Assembly (NCBI RefSeq): GCF_029891575.1 | Contig: NZ_JARZHF010000002.1 | Span: 62,001-126,000 of the forward strand | Source: Salipaludibacillus daqingensis | GTDB taxonomy: Bacteria; Bacillota; Bacilli; Bacillales; Salisediminibacteriaceae | DNA length: 64,000 nucleotides | Direction: 5' to 3' | Part shown: one piece after another, positions 57,179 through 64,000 of the stretch | How the letters are laid out: each line of letters starts with the position of its first letter | Position numbering within the stretch: position 1 is the first letter of the stretch | The notes under the pieces: generated by a model | Told to the model about the DNA's origin: nothing | Database searches by the model: none | What the model saw: the letters and a program-made list of their open reading frames with translations, nothing else | Translations under genes and position numbers: made by a program

Positions 57179-58039
57179 TTATAACAAGTCTTTTACAACT
57201 TGTCGTTCTTCCGCAGTTAACGGAAGAAGTGGAAGTCGAACACCGCCTACATCCATTCCTTTGAGTTGAAGAGCTGTCTTTACTGGTGCAGGACTCGGTG
57301 CCACAAACATGCCTTTCATTGTCGGTAGTAAACGTTGATGAATCGTTGCTGCTGTTTTAATATCACCTTTTTTGAATGCTTTCACCATTTCTTGCATTTC
57401 ATTTCCAATGATATGACCAGAAACGGATACAACGCCATCCGCTCCTACTGCTAATGCTGGTAAAGTTAAACTATCATCACCACAATACACTTCAAAATCA
57501 TCTGGTGTATTCGAAATGATCGTTGTCATTTGATCTAAGTTCCCACTTGCTTCTTTGACAGAAGTAATATTCGGAATTTTTGAAAGAGCAATGACTGTTT
57601 CTGGAAGTAAATTGACGACGCAACGCCCTGGCACATTATATAACATGACAGGAAGGGATGTCTTCGCCGCAATGGTTTTAAAATGTTCGTACATCCCTCG
57701 TTGAGAAGGTTTATTATAATATGGGGAAACGAGCATTATTCCATCTACTCCAAGTTTTTCTGCTCGAACGGTTAGTTCTGCCGTTGCATACGTGTCGTTC
57801 ATTCCTGTTCCTGCGTAAACAGGAATTCGACCCGCAGAAGCTTTTACAGCATGCTCATATAGTGCCGCTTTTTCTTCGATGCTAAGTGTTGCTGATTCTC
57901 CCGTCGTTCCTCCTACAATAACACCATCTGTTCCATTTTCCATTAAAAAATTCATTAGTTTAGGGATTTTGTTAAAATCAATATTTCCTTTTGAATCAAA
58001 AGGGGTCACCATCGCTGTTAAGACATTTCCTAGTGCCAT
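57179..58039 (-). CDS. dapA: 4-hydroxy-tetrahydrodipicolinate synthase
   Basis: A 286-residue Schiff-base aldolase joining pyruvate and aspartate semialdehyde. Markers are GGTTGESATLSIEEK, the Tyr in PVMLYNVPGR and the catalytic Lys in ITSVKEASG. Its product feeds lysine, peptidoglycan and, through SpoVFAB upstream in the same cluster, dipicolinate. ATG behind AAGGAG; closed by a terminator. Confidence 0.96.
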   Translation of the reverse strand: MALGNVLTAMVTPFDSKGNIDFNKIPKLMNFLMENGTDGVIVGGTTGESATLSIEEKAALYEHAVKASAGRIPVYAGTGMNDTYATAELTVRAEKLGVDGIMLVSPYYNKPSQRGMYEHFKTIAAKTSLPVMLYNVPGRCVVNLLPETVIALSKIPNITSVKEASGNLDQMTTIISNTPDDFEVYCGDDSLTLPALAVGADGVVSVSGHIIGNEMQEMVKAFKKGDIKTAATIHQRLLPTMKGMFVAPSPAPVKTALQLKGMDVGGVRLPLLPLTAEERQVVKDLL

Positions 58040-58151
58040 CCTAAATCACTCCTTACTTTCTCTGTTTCTATAGTCTCATTAAAAATTGGACGAGCCTCCA
58101 TAGGCAAACAATCACTACTTATTCATTGCATGTGCAAGCAACTACAACCAA

Positions 58152-59378
58152 TCAGTCGTGAGCGGAATCACCGATAAGAAACATGTCATGCAGAGCGTTC
58201 ACCGCATTGATCATATCTTCTTCTTTTACTAAAACCCAAATCGTTGTGTGAGAATCTGCAGATTGTAATATCTTGATGTGACGATCGGTTAGTGCTTCGA
58301 CAATTTTTGATGTAATGCCTGGTACCCCTGTCATCCCAGCACCCACTGCAGATACTTTTGCACAATCTCTTAAAACGTCAGGCTGTAAATTCATTTCTTC
58401 CAATATATCTATCGCTTTATCTGCCAATTCATTGGACACGGTATATGCCACACCGAAAGGATGAATATTAATGAAGTCTACAGAAATGCTTGCATTTGCC
58501 ATCGCTTTGAAAACTTTCGCCTGAAGGTCGTACTCTCCTTCTTTTGCCGTTACTTTGATTTGCGAAACATTTTTTACATGGGCAATGCCTGTAATTGGAC
58601 GTTCATCAATATCTCTGCCTAATATAGAAGATGTGCTCGTAGTGATTAATGTGCCTGTACCTCCACCTGAAGTGGAGCGAATTCTTATAGGAATTTTTGC
58701 TTGCATCGCTACTTCAACGGCTCGAGGGTGGATGACTTTTGCACCTTGATAAGCCATATTGCAAATTTCGGTGTATGTCACAACAGCTAAAGGTTTTGCT
58801 CCTTTGACGATCCGTGGATCTGCGGTCATCACACCGTCCACGTCCGTGAATATATCTACTACTTCTGCTTTTAATGCTGCTCCTAGTGCTGTCGCCGAAG
58901 TATCTGAGCCACCACGCCCCAATGTAGCTGTTGTACCTCTAGGTGTCTCTCCTTGGAATCCTGTGACGACAATCACATCGAAGTTTTCAAGTGCAGAAAT
59001 AATTCCATCCACTTTCATTTCAATGATTTTTGCGTTTGTGTATTCTTCCGTTGTCCGAAACCCAGCTTGGGCCCCAGTCATTGCCAAAGACTTTACCCCT
59101 CTTTTTTGTAAAAGTGACGAAAACACAACAGATGAAATCGTCTCTCCACACGAAGCGAGTAAATCTTGCTCCCGATTAGATACAGAGGAAGGAACGCCTC
59201 CAACTAAACCTAATAATGTATCTGTGGCATATGGATCCCCTACTCTTCCCATCGCTGACACGACAACGACAACTTTGTACCCTTCTCTAACAGCTTCTAG
59301 AACATGCTGAGAAGACTGCTGACGCACTTCTTCTGACTTTAAGGACGTTCCGCCGAATTTTTGAACGACAATTTTCAT
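58152..59378 (-). CDS. dapG: Aspartokinase I (DapG)
   Basis: A 408-residue aspartate kinase. VQKFGGTSLKS and VVVVSAMGRVGDPYATD are the kinase signatures, GRGGSDTSA the active-site loop. Two C-terminal ACT domains (about 270-400) bind the effector, meso-diaminopimelate in B. subtilis DapG. The ATG at 59378 gives the standard MKIVVQKFGG start; another ATG 4 codons upstream lies too near its ribosome site. It follows asd by 33 bp. Confidence 0.94.
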   Translation of the reverse strand: MKIVVQKFGGTSLKSEEVRQQSSQHVLEAVREGYKVVVVVSAMGRVGDPYATDTLLGLVGGVPSSVSNREQDLLASCGETISSVVFSSLLQKRGVKSLAMTGAQAGFRTTEEYTNAKIIEMKVDGIISALENFDVIVVTGFQGETPRGTTATLGRGGSDTSATALGAALKAEVVDIFTDVDGVMTADPRIVKGAKPLAVVTYTEICNMAYQGAKVIHPRAVEVAMQAKIPIRIRSTSGGGTGTLITTSTSSILGRDIDERPITGIAHVKNVSQIKVTAKEGEYDLQAKVFKAMANASISVDFINIHPFGVAYTVSNELADKAIDILEEMNLQPDVLRDCAKVSAVGAGMTGVPGITSKIVEALTDRHIKILQSADSHTTIWVLVKEEDMINAVNALHDMFLIGDSAHD

Positions 59379-59411
59379 CTCTATATCCATCTACCTTTAC
59401 TTCAGGATCTT

Positions 59412-60458
59412 TTATTTTAATAAACCTAATTTAATTAGCGAAAATGCAATTTGTACAGAGTTTAATGCTGCACCTTTTAATAGATTATCTGCAACAATCC
59501 ACATGTGGAAGCCTTTTTCTTGATCTAGATCCTGACGAATTCTTCCTACAAAAATATCATCTTTCCCTTTGCAATCAGATGCTAACGGGTACACTTGATT
59601 CGCAGGATCATCTTGCAACGTGATGCCTGGTGCGTTCTTAAGCAATTCACGAATCTTTGCAACATCAAGCCCCTCTTTTTCAACCTCAATATACACTGAT
59701 TCAGAGTGACCTGTTTCCACTGGTAACCTTACACAAGTAGCCGCCACTTTCATCGAGTCATCATTCATGATTTTTTTCGTCTCATTGATCATTTTCATTT
59801 CTTCAAATGTGTAGCCGTTTTCTTGGAACAAATCGATTTGAGGAACGGCATTGAAGGCAATCTGGTAATGTTTCTTATCTCCTGAAACAGGTAATACTTC
59901 AGGATTGATTTCTTCTTCGTCTAAAATTTGACGAGACTGTTGATACATTTCATCAATCGCATTTACACCTGCTCCCGAAACTGCTTGATATGTAGATACG
60001 ATTAAACGATCTAAACCAAAAGCTTCGCGGATCGGTTCCACTGCAGCGACCATTTGAATAGTCGAACAGTTTGGATTAGCGATAATTCCTTGATGTTTTT
60101 TCAAATCTTCTTCATTCACTTCTGGAACGATAAGTGGTACATCTTTATCCATACGGAATGCGCTTGTATTATCAACGACAATCGCACCACGTTTAACGGC
60201 TTCTGGTGCTAGAGCTTTTGAAACGGACCCTCCTGCACTAAATAAAGCCAATTGAATTCCATCAAAAGAATCGGGAGTCGCTTCTTGAACAGTAAGCTCT
60301 TCCCCTTTGAACGTAAGTTTTTTACCGGCTGATCTTTTAGAAGATAACAATGTTAATGATGCAATCGGGAATTCCATTTTTGCTAGAGTTTGCAACATTT
60401 GTTCCCCTACTGCTCCTGTTGCTCCTACAATTGCTACGTGAAAACCTTGCTGTGTCAT
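59412..60458 (-). CDS. asd: Aspartate-semialdehyde dehydrogenase
   Basis: A 348-residue NADPH-dependent enzyme reducing aspartyl phosphate to the semialdehyde. The NADP loop is VAIVGATGAVGEQML, the catalytic Cys is in IANPNCSTIQM, and the His is in RLPVETGHSESVYIE. The start is the ATG at 60458 behind GGAAGGGAG; a longer frame runs into the hairpin upstream without a site. Part of the spoVFAB-asd-dapG-dapA cluster. Confidence 0.96.
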   Translation of the reverse strand: MTQQGFHVAIVGATGAVGEQMLQTLAKMEFPIASLTLLSSKRSAGKKLTFKGEELTVQEATPDSFDGIQLALFSAGGSVSKALAPEAVKRGAIVVDNTSAFRMDKDVPLIVPEVNEEDLKKHQGIIANPNCSTIQMVAAVEPIREAFGLDRLIVSTYQAVSGAGVNAIDEMYQQSRQILDEEEINPEVLPVSGDKKHYQIAFNAVPQIDLFQENGYTFEEMKMINETKKIMNDDSMKVAATCVRLPVETGHSESVYIEVEKEGLDVAKIRELLKNAPGITLQDDPANQVYPLASDCKGKDDIFVGRIRQDLDQEKGFHMWIVADNLLKGAALNSVQIAFSLIKLGLLK

Positions 60459-60532
60459 GTTAATAGTTCTCCCTTCCTTTTTTGAACAGATAATTATTTC
60501 ATCTACTTTTACTATTATATACAAAATAGGCG

Positions 60533-60561
60533 TTGCCGTTAAGGGGTCACCTTAACGGCAA
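60533..60561. repeat. Perfect 12-bp hairpin between spoVFB and asd
   Basis: TTGCCGTTAAGG and CCTTAACGGCAA around a 5-nt loop. No T-run follows on either strand, so it is not a standard terminator. In a spoVFB-asd transcript it could act as a processing or stability element that gives the genes different levels. Confidence 0.55.
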
Positions 60562-60608
60562 GCACAATAACTACCTCTTTATTTTAGCAACAGTTAGGAA
60601 GAATTGCA

Positions 60609-61202
60609 TTACTCTTTATATCTTTCTATTAAAACTGGCTGTATTTGTTCCCCCTTCAAAGCATGTTCAACTGTGTCTGGAATCCTTGTCATATCAGCAA
60701 CGAGAGAGTTTGGTTTTTTGAAAGGATGATCTTGCCCTAAAGGTACAAAATAAATATTTTTGGACGTCATCAATTTCATAATATTAACACCATTTAGTCC
60801 TAATGCATCATTTGTGGAAATGGCAACAACTACCGGTTTCCCTGTGCGCATTGTTGCTTTTGCCCCCATTAAAACTGGAGAGTCTGTTAACGCATTGGCA
60901 AATTTACTCGTTGAATTTCCTGTCATGGGAGCAATTATCATACAATCTAGCGGTGTTTTCGGGCCAAACGGTTCTGCCTTCACAATTGTATCGACAATTG
61001 GTTCAGGTGTTGCTTCTTGAATTTTATTTAACCAATAAGCTGCTTCTCCAAATTTCGAATCCGTTGTCTGTAAAGTATACGATACGAATGGAGTTACTCT
61101 CGCTCCTAGAGAAACAAGTTGTTCTATTTGTGGAACAACTTCATCATACGTACAATGTGACCCTGTCATGCCAAATCCAATATGTTTTCCTTTTAATGAC
61201 AT
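60609..61202 (-). CDS. spoVFB: Dipicolinate synthase subunit B
   Basis: A 197-residue flavoprotein-fold subunit (FGMTGSHCTYDEVVPQIEQL, TPLDCMIIAPMTGNSTSKFANALTDSPV, each in part, then VVAISTNDALGLN). With SpoVFA it makes dipicolinic acid from dihydrodipicolinate in the mother cell, to be pumped into the spore core with calcium. Its ATG overlaps the spoVFA stop by one base (TAATG). Confidence 0.95.
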   Translation of the reverse strand: MSLKGKHIGFGMTGSHCTYDEVVPQIEQLVSLGARVTPFVSYTLQTTDSKFGEAAYWLNKIQEATPEPIVDTIVKAEPFGPKTPLDCMIIAPMTGNSTSKFANALTDSPVLMGAKATMRTGKPVVVAISTNDALGLNGVNIMKLMTSKNIYFVPLGQDHPFKKPNSLVADMTRIPDTVEHALKGEQIQPVLIERYKE

Positions 61203-62104
61203 TACACGTTGCCTCCTTCACTTTCTTCCCATTGCTTTTGCAACAGTGTTGATAAAAGGCTACCAAGCTGAACTCCTGCCGTTTTAGGCGCAACTAACCC
61301 CGGTAACCCTGGTGTTAAGATCGCATGAACTGCTCTTTTTTCGGCAAATTCAAAGTCTGTTCCGCCTGGACTCGACGCAATATCAAGAATTAATACGTCA
61401 TTTGCCATTCGTGAAATAATTTCCGATGTTATGACTCGAGCGGGAATTGTATTGATAATCGTATCCGCATCTTCTACAATATTTTTGAACTCTGATAAAG
61501 GGTATGGTTTCAATTTCATTTCATATGCCCTCGCTCGTAACGCGTCCTCATTTGCAATAACTTTTACGTTTGCCCCCAATCCCTCAAAAACCCTTGCAAT
61601 GGTTTGCCCGACCCGCCCAAAGCCAGATACAATCACATTCGATCCGTGAATCGTCACATTCGTGTGTTGAATCGCCAGAAGAAGTGCTCCTTCAGCTGTT
61701 GGAATCGAATTATAGATTGCTAAATCATCTCTTTCCATTAACGTTATAATGTTTAATTCCGCTTTACCGGCCAACTCCTTTAATTCAGCATTGCAAATAC
61801 CTGTGTAAATTTTCGTGTTTTTACGAACTTTCGCTAACCACGATTCATTAACATAAACTTCACTACTAGAAAAAACACTGTCTACTTCTTTGTTTTTTTT
61901 CATGCCATTTATAGGCAAAATAATGGCATCAATATTTTCAGCTTTTAATGCTTCAAACGAAGTCTTTTCTACTCCTAAAAACCCATCATCCAATTGATCG
62001 TATCCAATGAGATAAATTGTAGCATCTAATTTACCAAGTATTCGTATCACTTCTAACTGACGTAAATCTCCACCTATAATGACCACTTTCATACCTGTTA
62101 ACAA
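61202..62104 (-). CDS. spoVFA: Dipicolinate synthase subunit A
   Basis: A 300-residue dehydrogenase-like subunit with an N-terminal Rossmann-like strand (MKVVIIGGDLRQLEVIRIL) and a C-terminal NAD(P) domain (VIVSGFGRVGQTIARVFEGLGANV, in part). The TTG at 62104 lies 9 nt after GGGGAG and gives the same MLTG start as B. subtilis SpoVFA; an upstream ATG (62170) adds 22 residues without homology. Head of the dipicolinate/aspartate cluster. Confidence 0.94.
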   Translation of the reverse strand: MLTGMKVVIIGGDLRQLEVIRILGKLDATIYLIGYDQLDDGFLGVEKTSFEALKAENIDAIILPINGMKKNKEVDSVFSSSEVYVNESWLAKVRKNTKIYTGICNAELKELAGKAELNIITLMERDDLAIYNSIPTAEGALLLAIQHTNVTIHGSNVIVSGFGRVGQTIARVFEGLGANVKVIANEDALRARAYEMKLKPYPLSEFKNIVEDADTIINTIPARVITSEIISRMANDVLILDIASSPGGTDFEFAEKRAVHAILTPGLPGLVAPKTAGVQLGSLLSTLLQKQWEESEGGNV

Positions 62105-62329
62105 AGAACCAATCTCCCCTCTCTGTAAAATTTGAAAGGGAATTAAAGAGCCCTGCGCTTCGCTCATCATATATTATGTAGGCCATAATATTTGGTGAAT
62201 TGACTATTTAAATTTTTATTTACATTGTATTTCAAGGCAACGCAGAATGGGCTTTCTAGTTACCTTTTATCTTATTTCTATACCTATTGCGCTGCTTTTT
62301 GTCGTTATACAAATCAAAACTTCAACTAA

Positions 62330-62358
62330 AAAAGGCCCTGAACGGATTGTTCAAGGCC
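62330..62358 (-). terminator. ymxH terminator
   Basis: GGCCCTGAAC/GTTCAAGGCC stem (one G-U pair in the minus-strand RNA), 5-nt loop, then TTTTTT on the minus strand. Confidence 0.85.
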
Positions 62359-62372
62359 CAATAACATTTTGT

Positions 62373-62606
62373 TTATTTAACTTCAATAATAATCATATCT
62401 GCACCAATTTTTTTGATTTGGCTCCAATAGACAGTCACTTCTTTTTCTCGTTTACCTAAACCGAACCACTTCAACGTCGGAATAACGAAAGCATTAATTT
62501 GACCAGTTTTGTCATCGATGATTAAATCTGTTTGGCCTAATACACCTAATCTTTCTCCTTTGTGATAATCAATAATTTCTTTTTGACTAATATCACTTAA
62601 ACGCAT
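62373..62606 (-). CDS. ymxH: YlmC/YmxH family PRC-barrel protein
   Basis: A 77-residue PRC-barrel protein (MRLSDISQKEIIDYHKGERL, LGQTDLIIDDKTGQINAFVIP, then ADMIIIEV). The family is tied to sporulation but has no known action. The ATG at 62606 is favoured; GTG codons just upstream overlap the GGAGGG site. It lies between mlpA and spoVFA as in B. subtilis. Confidence 0.92.
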   Translation of the reverse strand: MRLSDISQKEIIDYHKGERLGVLGQTDLIIDDKTGQINAFVIPTLKWFGLGKREKEVTVYWSQIKKIGADMIIIEVK

Positions 62607-62669
62607 CTTTCGCACCACCCTCCACTTTATTACAAGCCTATGCCTTAGTGGTTAGGTGATATGCTCACT

Positions 62670-63908
62670 TTATTGTAACGATTTCGGCAATTGTCCTTCC
62701 GAGCTAATAAGTGTAAGGGAAAAGTCTTTATTAAAAATTTCTTCACTTGTCTGTTTGATATCATTCATTGTCACAGCGTCGATTGAATTCGTAATTTCAT
62801 CAAGAGTTCTGTGTTTGCCAAGCAACAGCTCATTTTTACCATTTCGGCTCATTCTACTATTCGTACTCTCGAGCGCAAGCATAAGCCCGCCTTTTAATTG
62901 CTCTTTACCATTTCTCAATTCTTTTTCTGTTAAACCATTATCGCGAACGGACGCTATTGTATTCATAGTCACGTCAAACACTTCATCTAACTGCTCATGA
63001 GCAGATCCTGTGTAGATCGTTAACATTCCAGAATCCTTGAATGATGAATGATAGGAAAAAACAGAATAGGCTAACCCTCGATTCTCGCGGATTTCTTGGA
63101 ACAATCTGCTACTCATGGAGCCACCTAAAGCATTGTTCATTAAAATTAGCGAATAAACACGATCATCGTCAATTGGATATCCGTCATAACCTAAGCATAA
63201 ATGAGCTTGTTCCGTATCTTTTTTACGAACCATCTTTTCTGGAATAAATGCTGGTTTATCAAGTGAATTCTTCGACGTATTTCTTTCTAGTGAAGAGAAT
63301 AACTCTTGAACATATTCAATATAATTTTCGTCCACATTACCACAAATAGAAATGACAACATTTTCAGCATGATAATATTGATCCATATAAGCAAATAAAT
63401 CTTCAGGTGAAAACGAGGCCAGCGTTTGTTCTGTCCCTAATATTGGATAAGCTAACGGATGTTCACCGTAGCTCGCTTTACTTAACAAATCATGAACTAA
63501 ATCATCGGGAGTGTCTTCATACATCTTGATCTCTTCTAAAACTACCCCTTTTTCTTTCTCCAACTCTTTCTTTTCAAAAGTCGAATTAAAATACATATCT
63601 GCTAGCACGTCTGCCGCATATTTCGCGTGTGTATCTAGCACTTTGGCATAGTAGCACGTGTACTCTTTTGAGGTAAGTGCATTAACGTGGCCCCCGATAG
63701 AGTCGAATGACTCTGCAATCTCTTGGGCTGTGCGATCTTTCGTCCCTTTAAAAAACATATGTTCAATAAAATGCGACATACCGTTTTCATTCTTTTTCTC
63801 AAAACGTGATCCAGTGCCGATCCAAATTCCGATAGATACCGATCTAACGGTGTGGTTTGGTTCAAACACGACACGTAAGCCATTATGATTAACAAAACGT
63901 TTGATCAA
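62670..63908 (-). CDS. mlpA: M16 family zinc peptidase MlpA (YmxG)
   Basis: A 412-residue single-unit M16 peptidase. The inverted zinc motif HFIEH (in GMSHFIEHMFFKG) and the downstream Glu in VVLEEIKMYEDTP are intact, and the C-terminal RLFQEIRENRGLAYSVFSY closes the chamber. In B. subtilis it has been linked to control of extracellular protease expression. TTG start at 63908 behind AGGAGG. Follows the ylxY-like gene. Confidence 0.93.
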   Translation of the reverse strand: MIKRFVNHNGLRVVFEPNHTVRSVSIGIWIGTGSRFEKKNENGMSHFIEHMFFKGTKDRTAQEIAESFDSIGGHVNALTSKEYTCYYAKVLDTHAKYAADVLADMYFNSTFEKKELEKEKGVVLEEIKMYEDTPDDLVHDLLSKASYGEHPLAYPILGTEQTLASFSPEDLFAYMDQYYHAENVVISICGNVDENYIEYVQELFSSLERNTSKNSLDKPAFIPEKMVRKKDTEQAHLCLGYDGYPIDDDRVYSLILMNNALGGSMSSRLFQEIRENRGLAYSVFSYHSSFKDSGMLTIYTGSAHEQLDEVFDVTMNTIASVRDNGLTEKELRNGKEQLKGGLMLALESTNSRMSRNGKNELLLGKHRTLDEITNSIDAVTMNDIKQTSEEIFNKDFSLTLISSEGQLPKSLQ

Positions 63909-63939
63909 AATAAATCCTCCTACAATCTTTCATATAGTG

Positions 63940-64000
63940 TTATGGTGCCACTCGATTTTCGCTTAGCACATCTGACACTGTGCCTAGTTTTAAATCTTTT
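63940..64000 (-). CDS. 3' end of a gene, probably ylxY-type polysaccharide deacetylase
   Basis: The last 19 codons of an open frame that enters from the window edge (KDLKLGTVSDVLSENRVAP, then TAA). By position (immediately before mlpA) it should be YlxY, a polysaccharide deacetylase-like protein, and its end with TVSDVL...R is in keeping. Too little sequence for a firm call. Confidence 0.5.
   Translation of the reverse strand, partial: KDLKLGTVSDVLSENRVAP

Noticed and set aside
58759-59310. 183-codon frame opposite dapG
   Set aside because: It lies wholly antisense to a conserved enzyme gene, with no ribosome site or known motifs.

Overview
The window looks like a stretch of chromosome from an endospore-forming member of the Bacillaceae. 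It is AT-rich and carries strong GGAGG-type ribosome binding sites. It also holds a large set of sporulation genes (spoVFAB, spoIIIE/ftsK, spoVS, cotE, spoVK, a spoVAF-like gene, a gamma-SASP-like mini-gene). The gene order over about 10-64 kb is, in reverse orientation, the Bacillus subtilis ylxY-mlpA-ymxH-spoVFAB-asd-dapGA-rnjB-tepA-spoIIIE-ymfC-ymfFHIJKM-pgsA-cinA-recA-rny-ymdB-spoVS-tdh-kbl-miaB-ymcA-cotE-mutSL-miaA-hfq-spoVK-hflX-ynbB-glnA block. The genus cannot be fixed from the sequence alone.

Layout. 0.2-9.6 kb is an accessory-looking region of small and orphan genes on both strands: a GNAT acetyltransferase, small membrane proteins, a 43-aa gamma-SASP-like protein, a luciferase-like oxidoreductase, a DUF2207 secreted/membrane protein, an orphan SpoVAF-like protein and a soluble MEDS-histidine kinase-receiver hybrid. 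Short GGGGACGGTTCT-type repeats and three diverged copies of a terminator-like repeat lie here. 9.9-23 kb is the conserved minus-strand block glnA, ynbB, hflX, spoVK, hfq, miaA, an rsmJ-like methyltransferase, mutL, mutS and cotE. 23.5-25.9 kb is a plus-strand insertion, a c-di-AMP (ydaO-type) riboswitch controlling ktrAB potassium uptake. 26-37.5 kb holds a DUF2817 peptidase, ymcA, miaB, kbl-tdh (threonine catabolism), an RsbR-type stressosome protein, korAB (2-oxoacid:ferredoxin oxidoreductase), spoVS and ymdB. 37.7-64 kb runs from rny and recA through a DEAD-box helicase, cinA, pgsA, rodZ, the ymf genes, ftsK/spoIIIE, tepA and rnjB to dapA-dapG-asd-spoVFBA. That last group makes aspartate semialdehyde, dihydrodipicolinate and dipicolinate for the spore core. 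It ends in ymxH, mlpA and the last residues of a ylxY-like gene.

Points of most interest. (1) glnR is absent from its usual place between ynbB and glnA, yet a perfect 17-bp GlnR/TnrA-type palindrome remains over a plausible glnA promoter, followed by a long leader with two mutually exclusive hairpins. (2) A clear LexA-controlled recA promoter has its -35 box and spacer inside the terminator of a DEAD-box helicase gene that sits between cinA and recA. (3) The RsbR paralogue has Glu at the position of the regulatory Thr205 of RsbRA. (4) There is a soluble MEDS-HK-REC kinase. (5) There is a single-repeat gamma-SASP-like mini-gene. I found no CRISPR array, rRNA, tRNA, prophage or intact insertion sequence. 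No clearly new multi-gene system is evident, and most of the window is conserved housekeeping and sporulation DNA.
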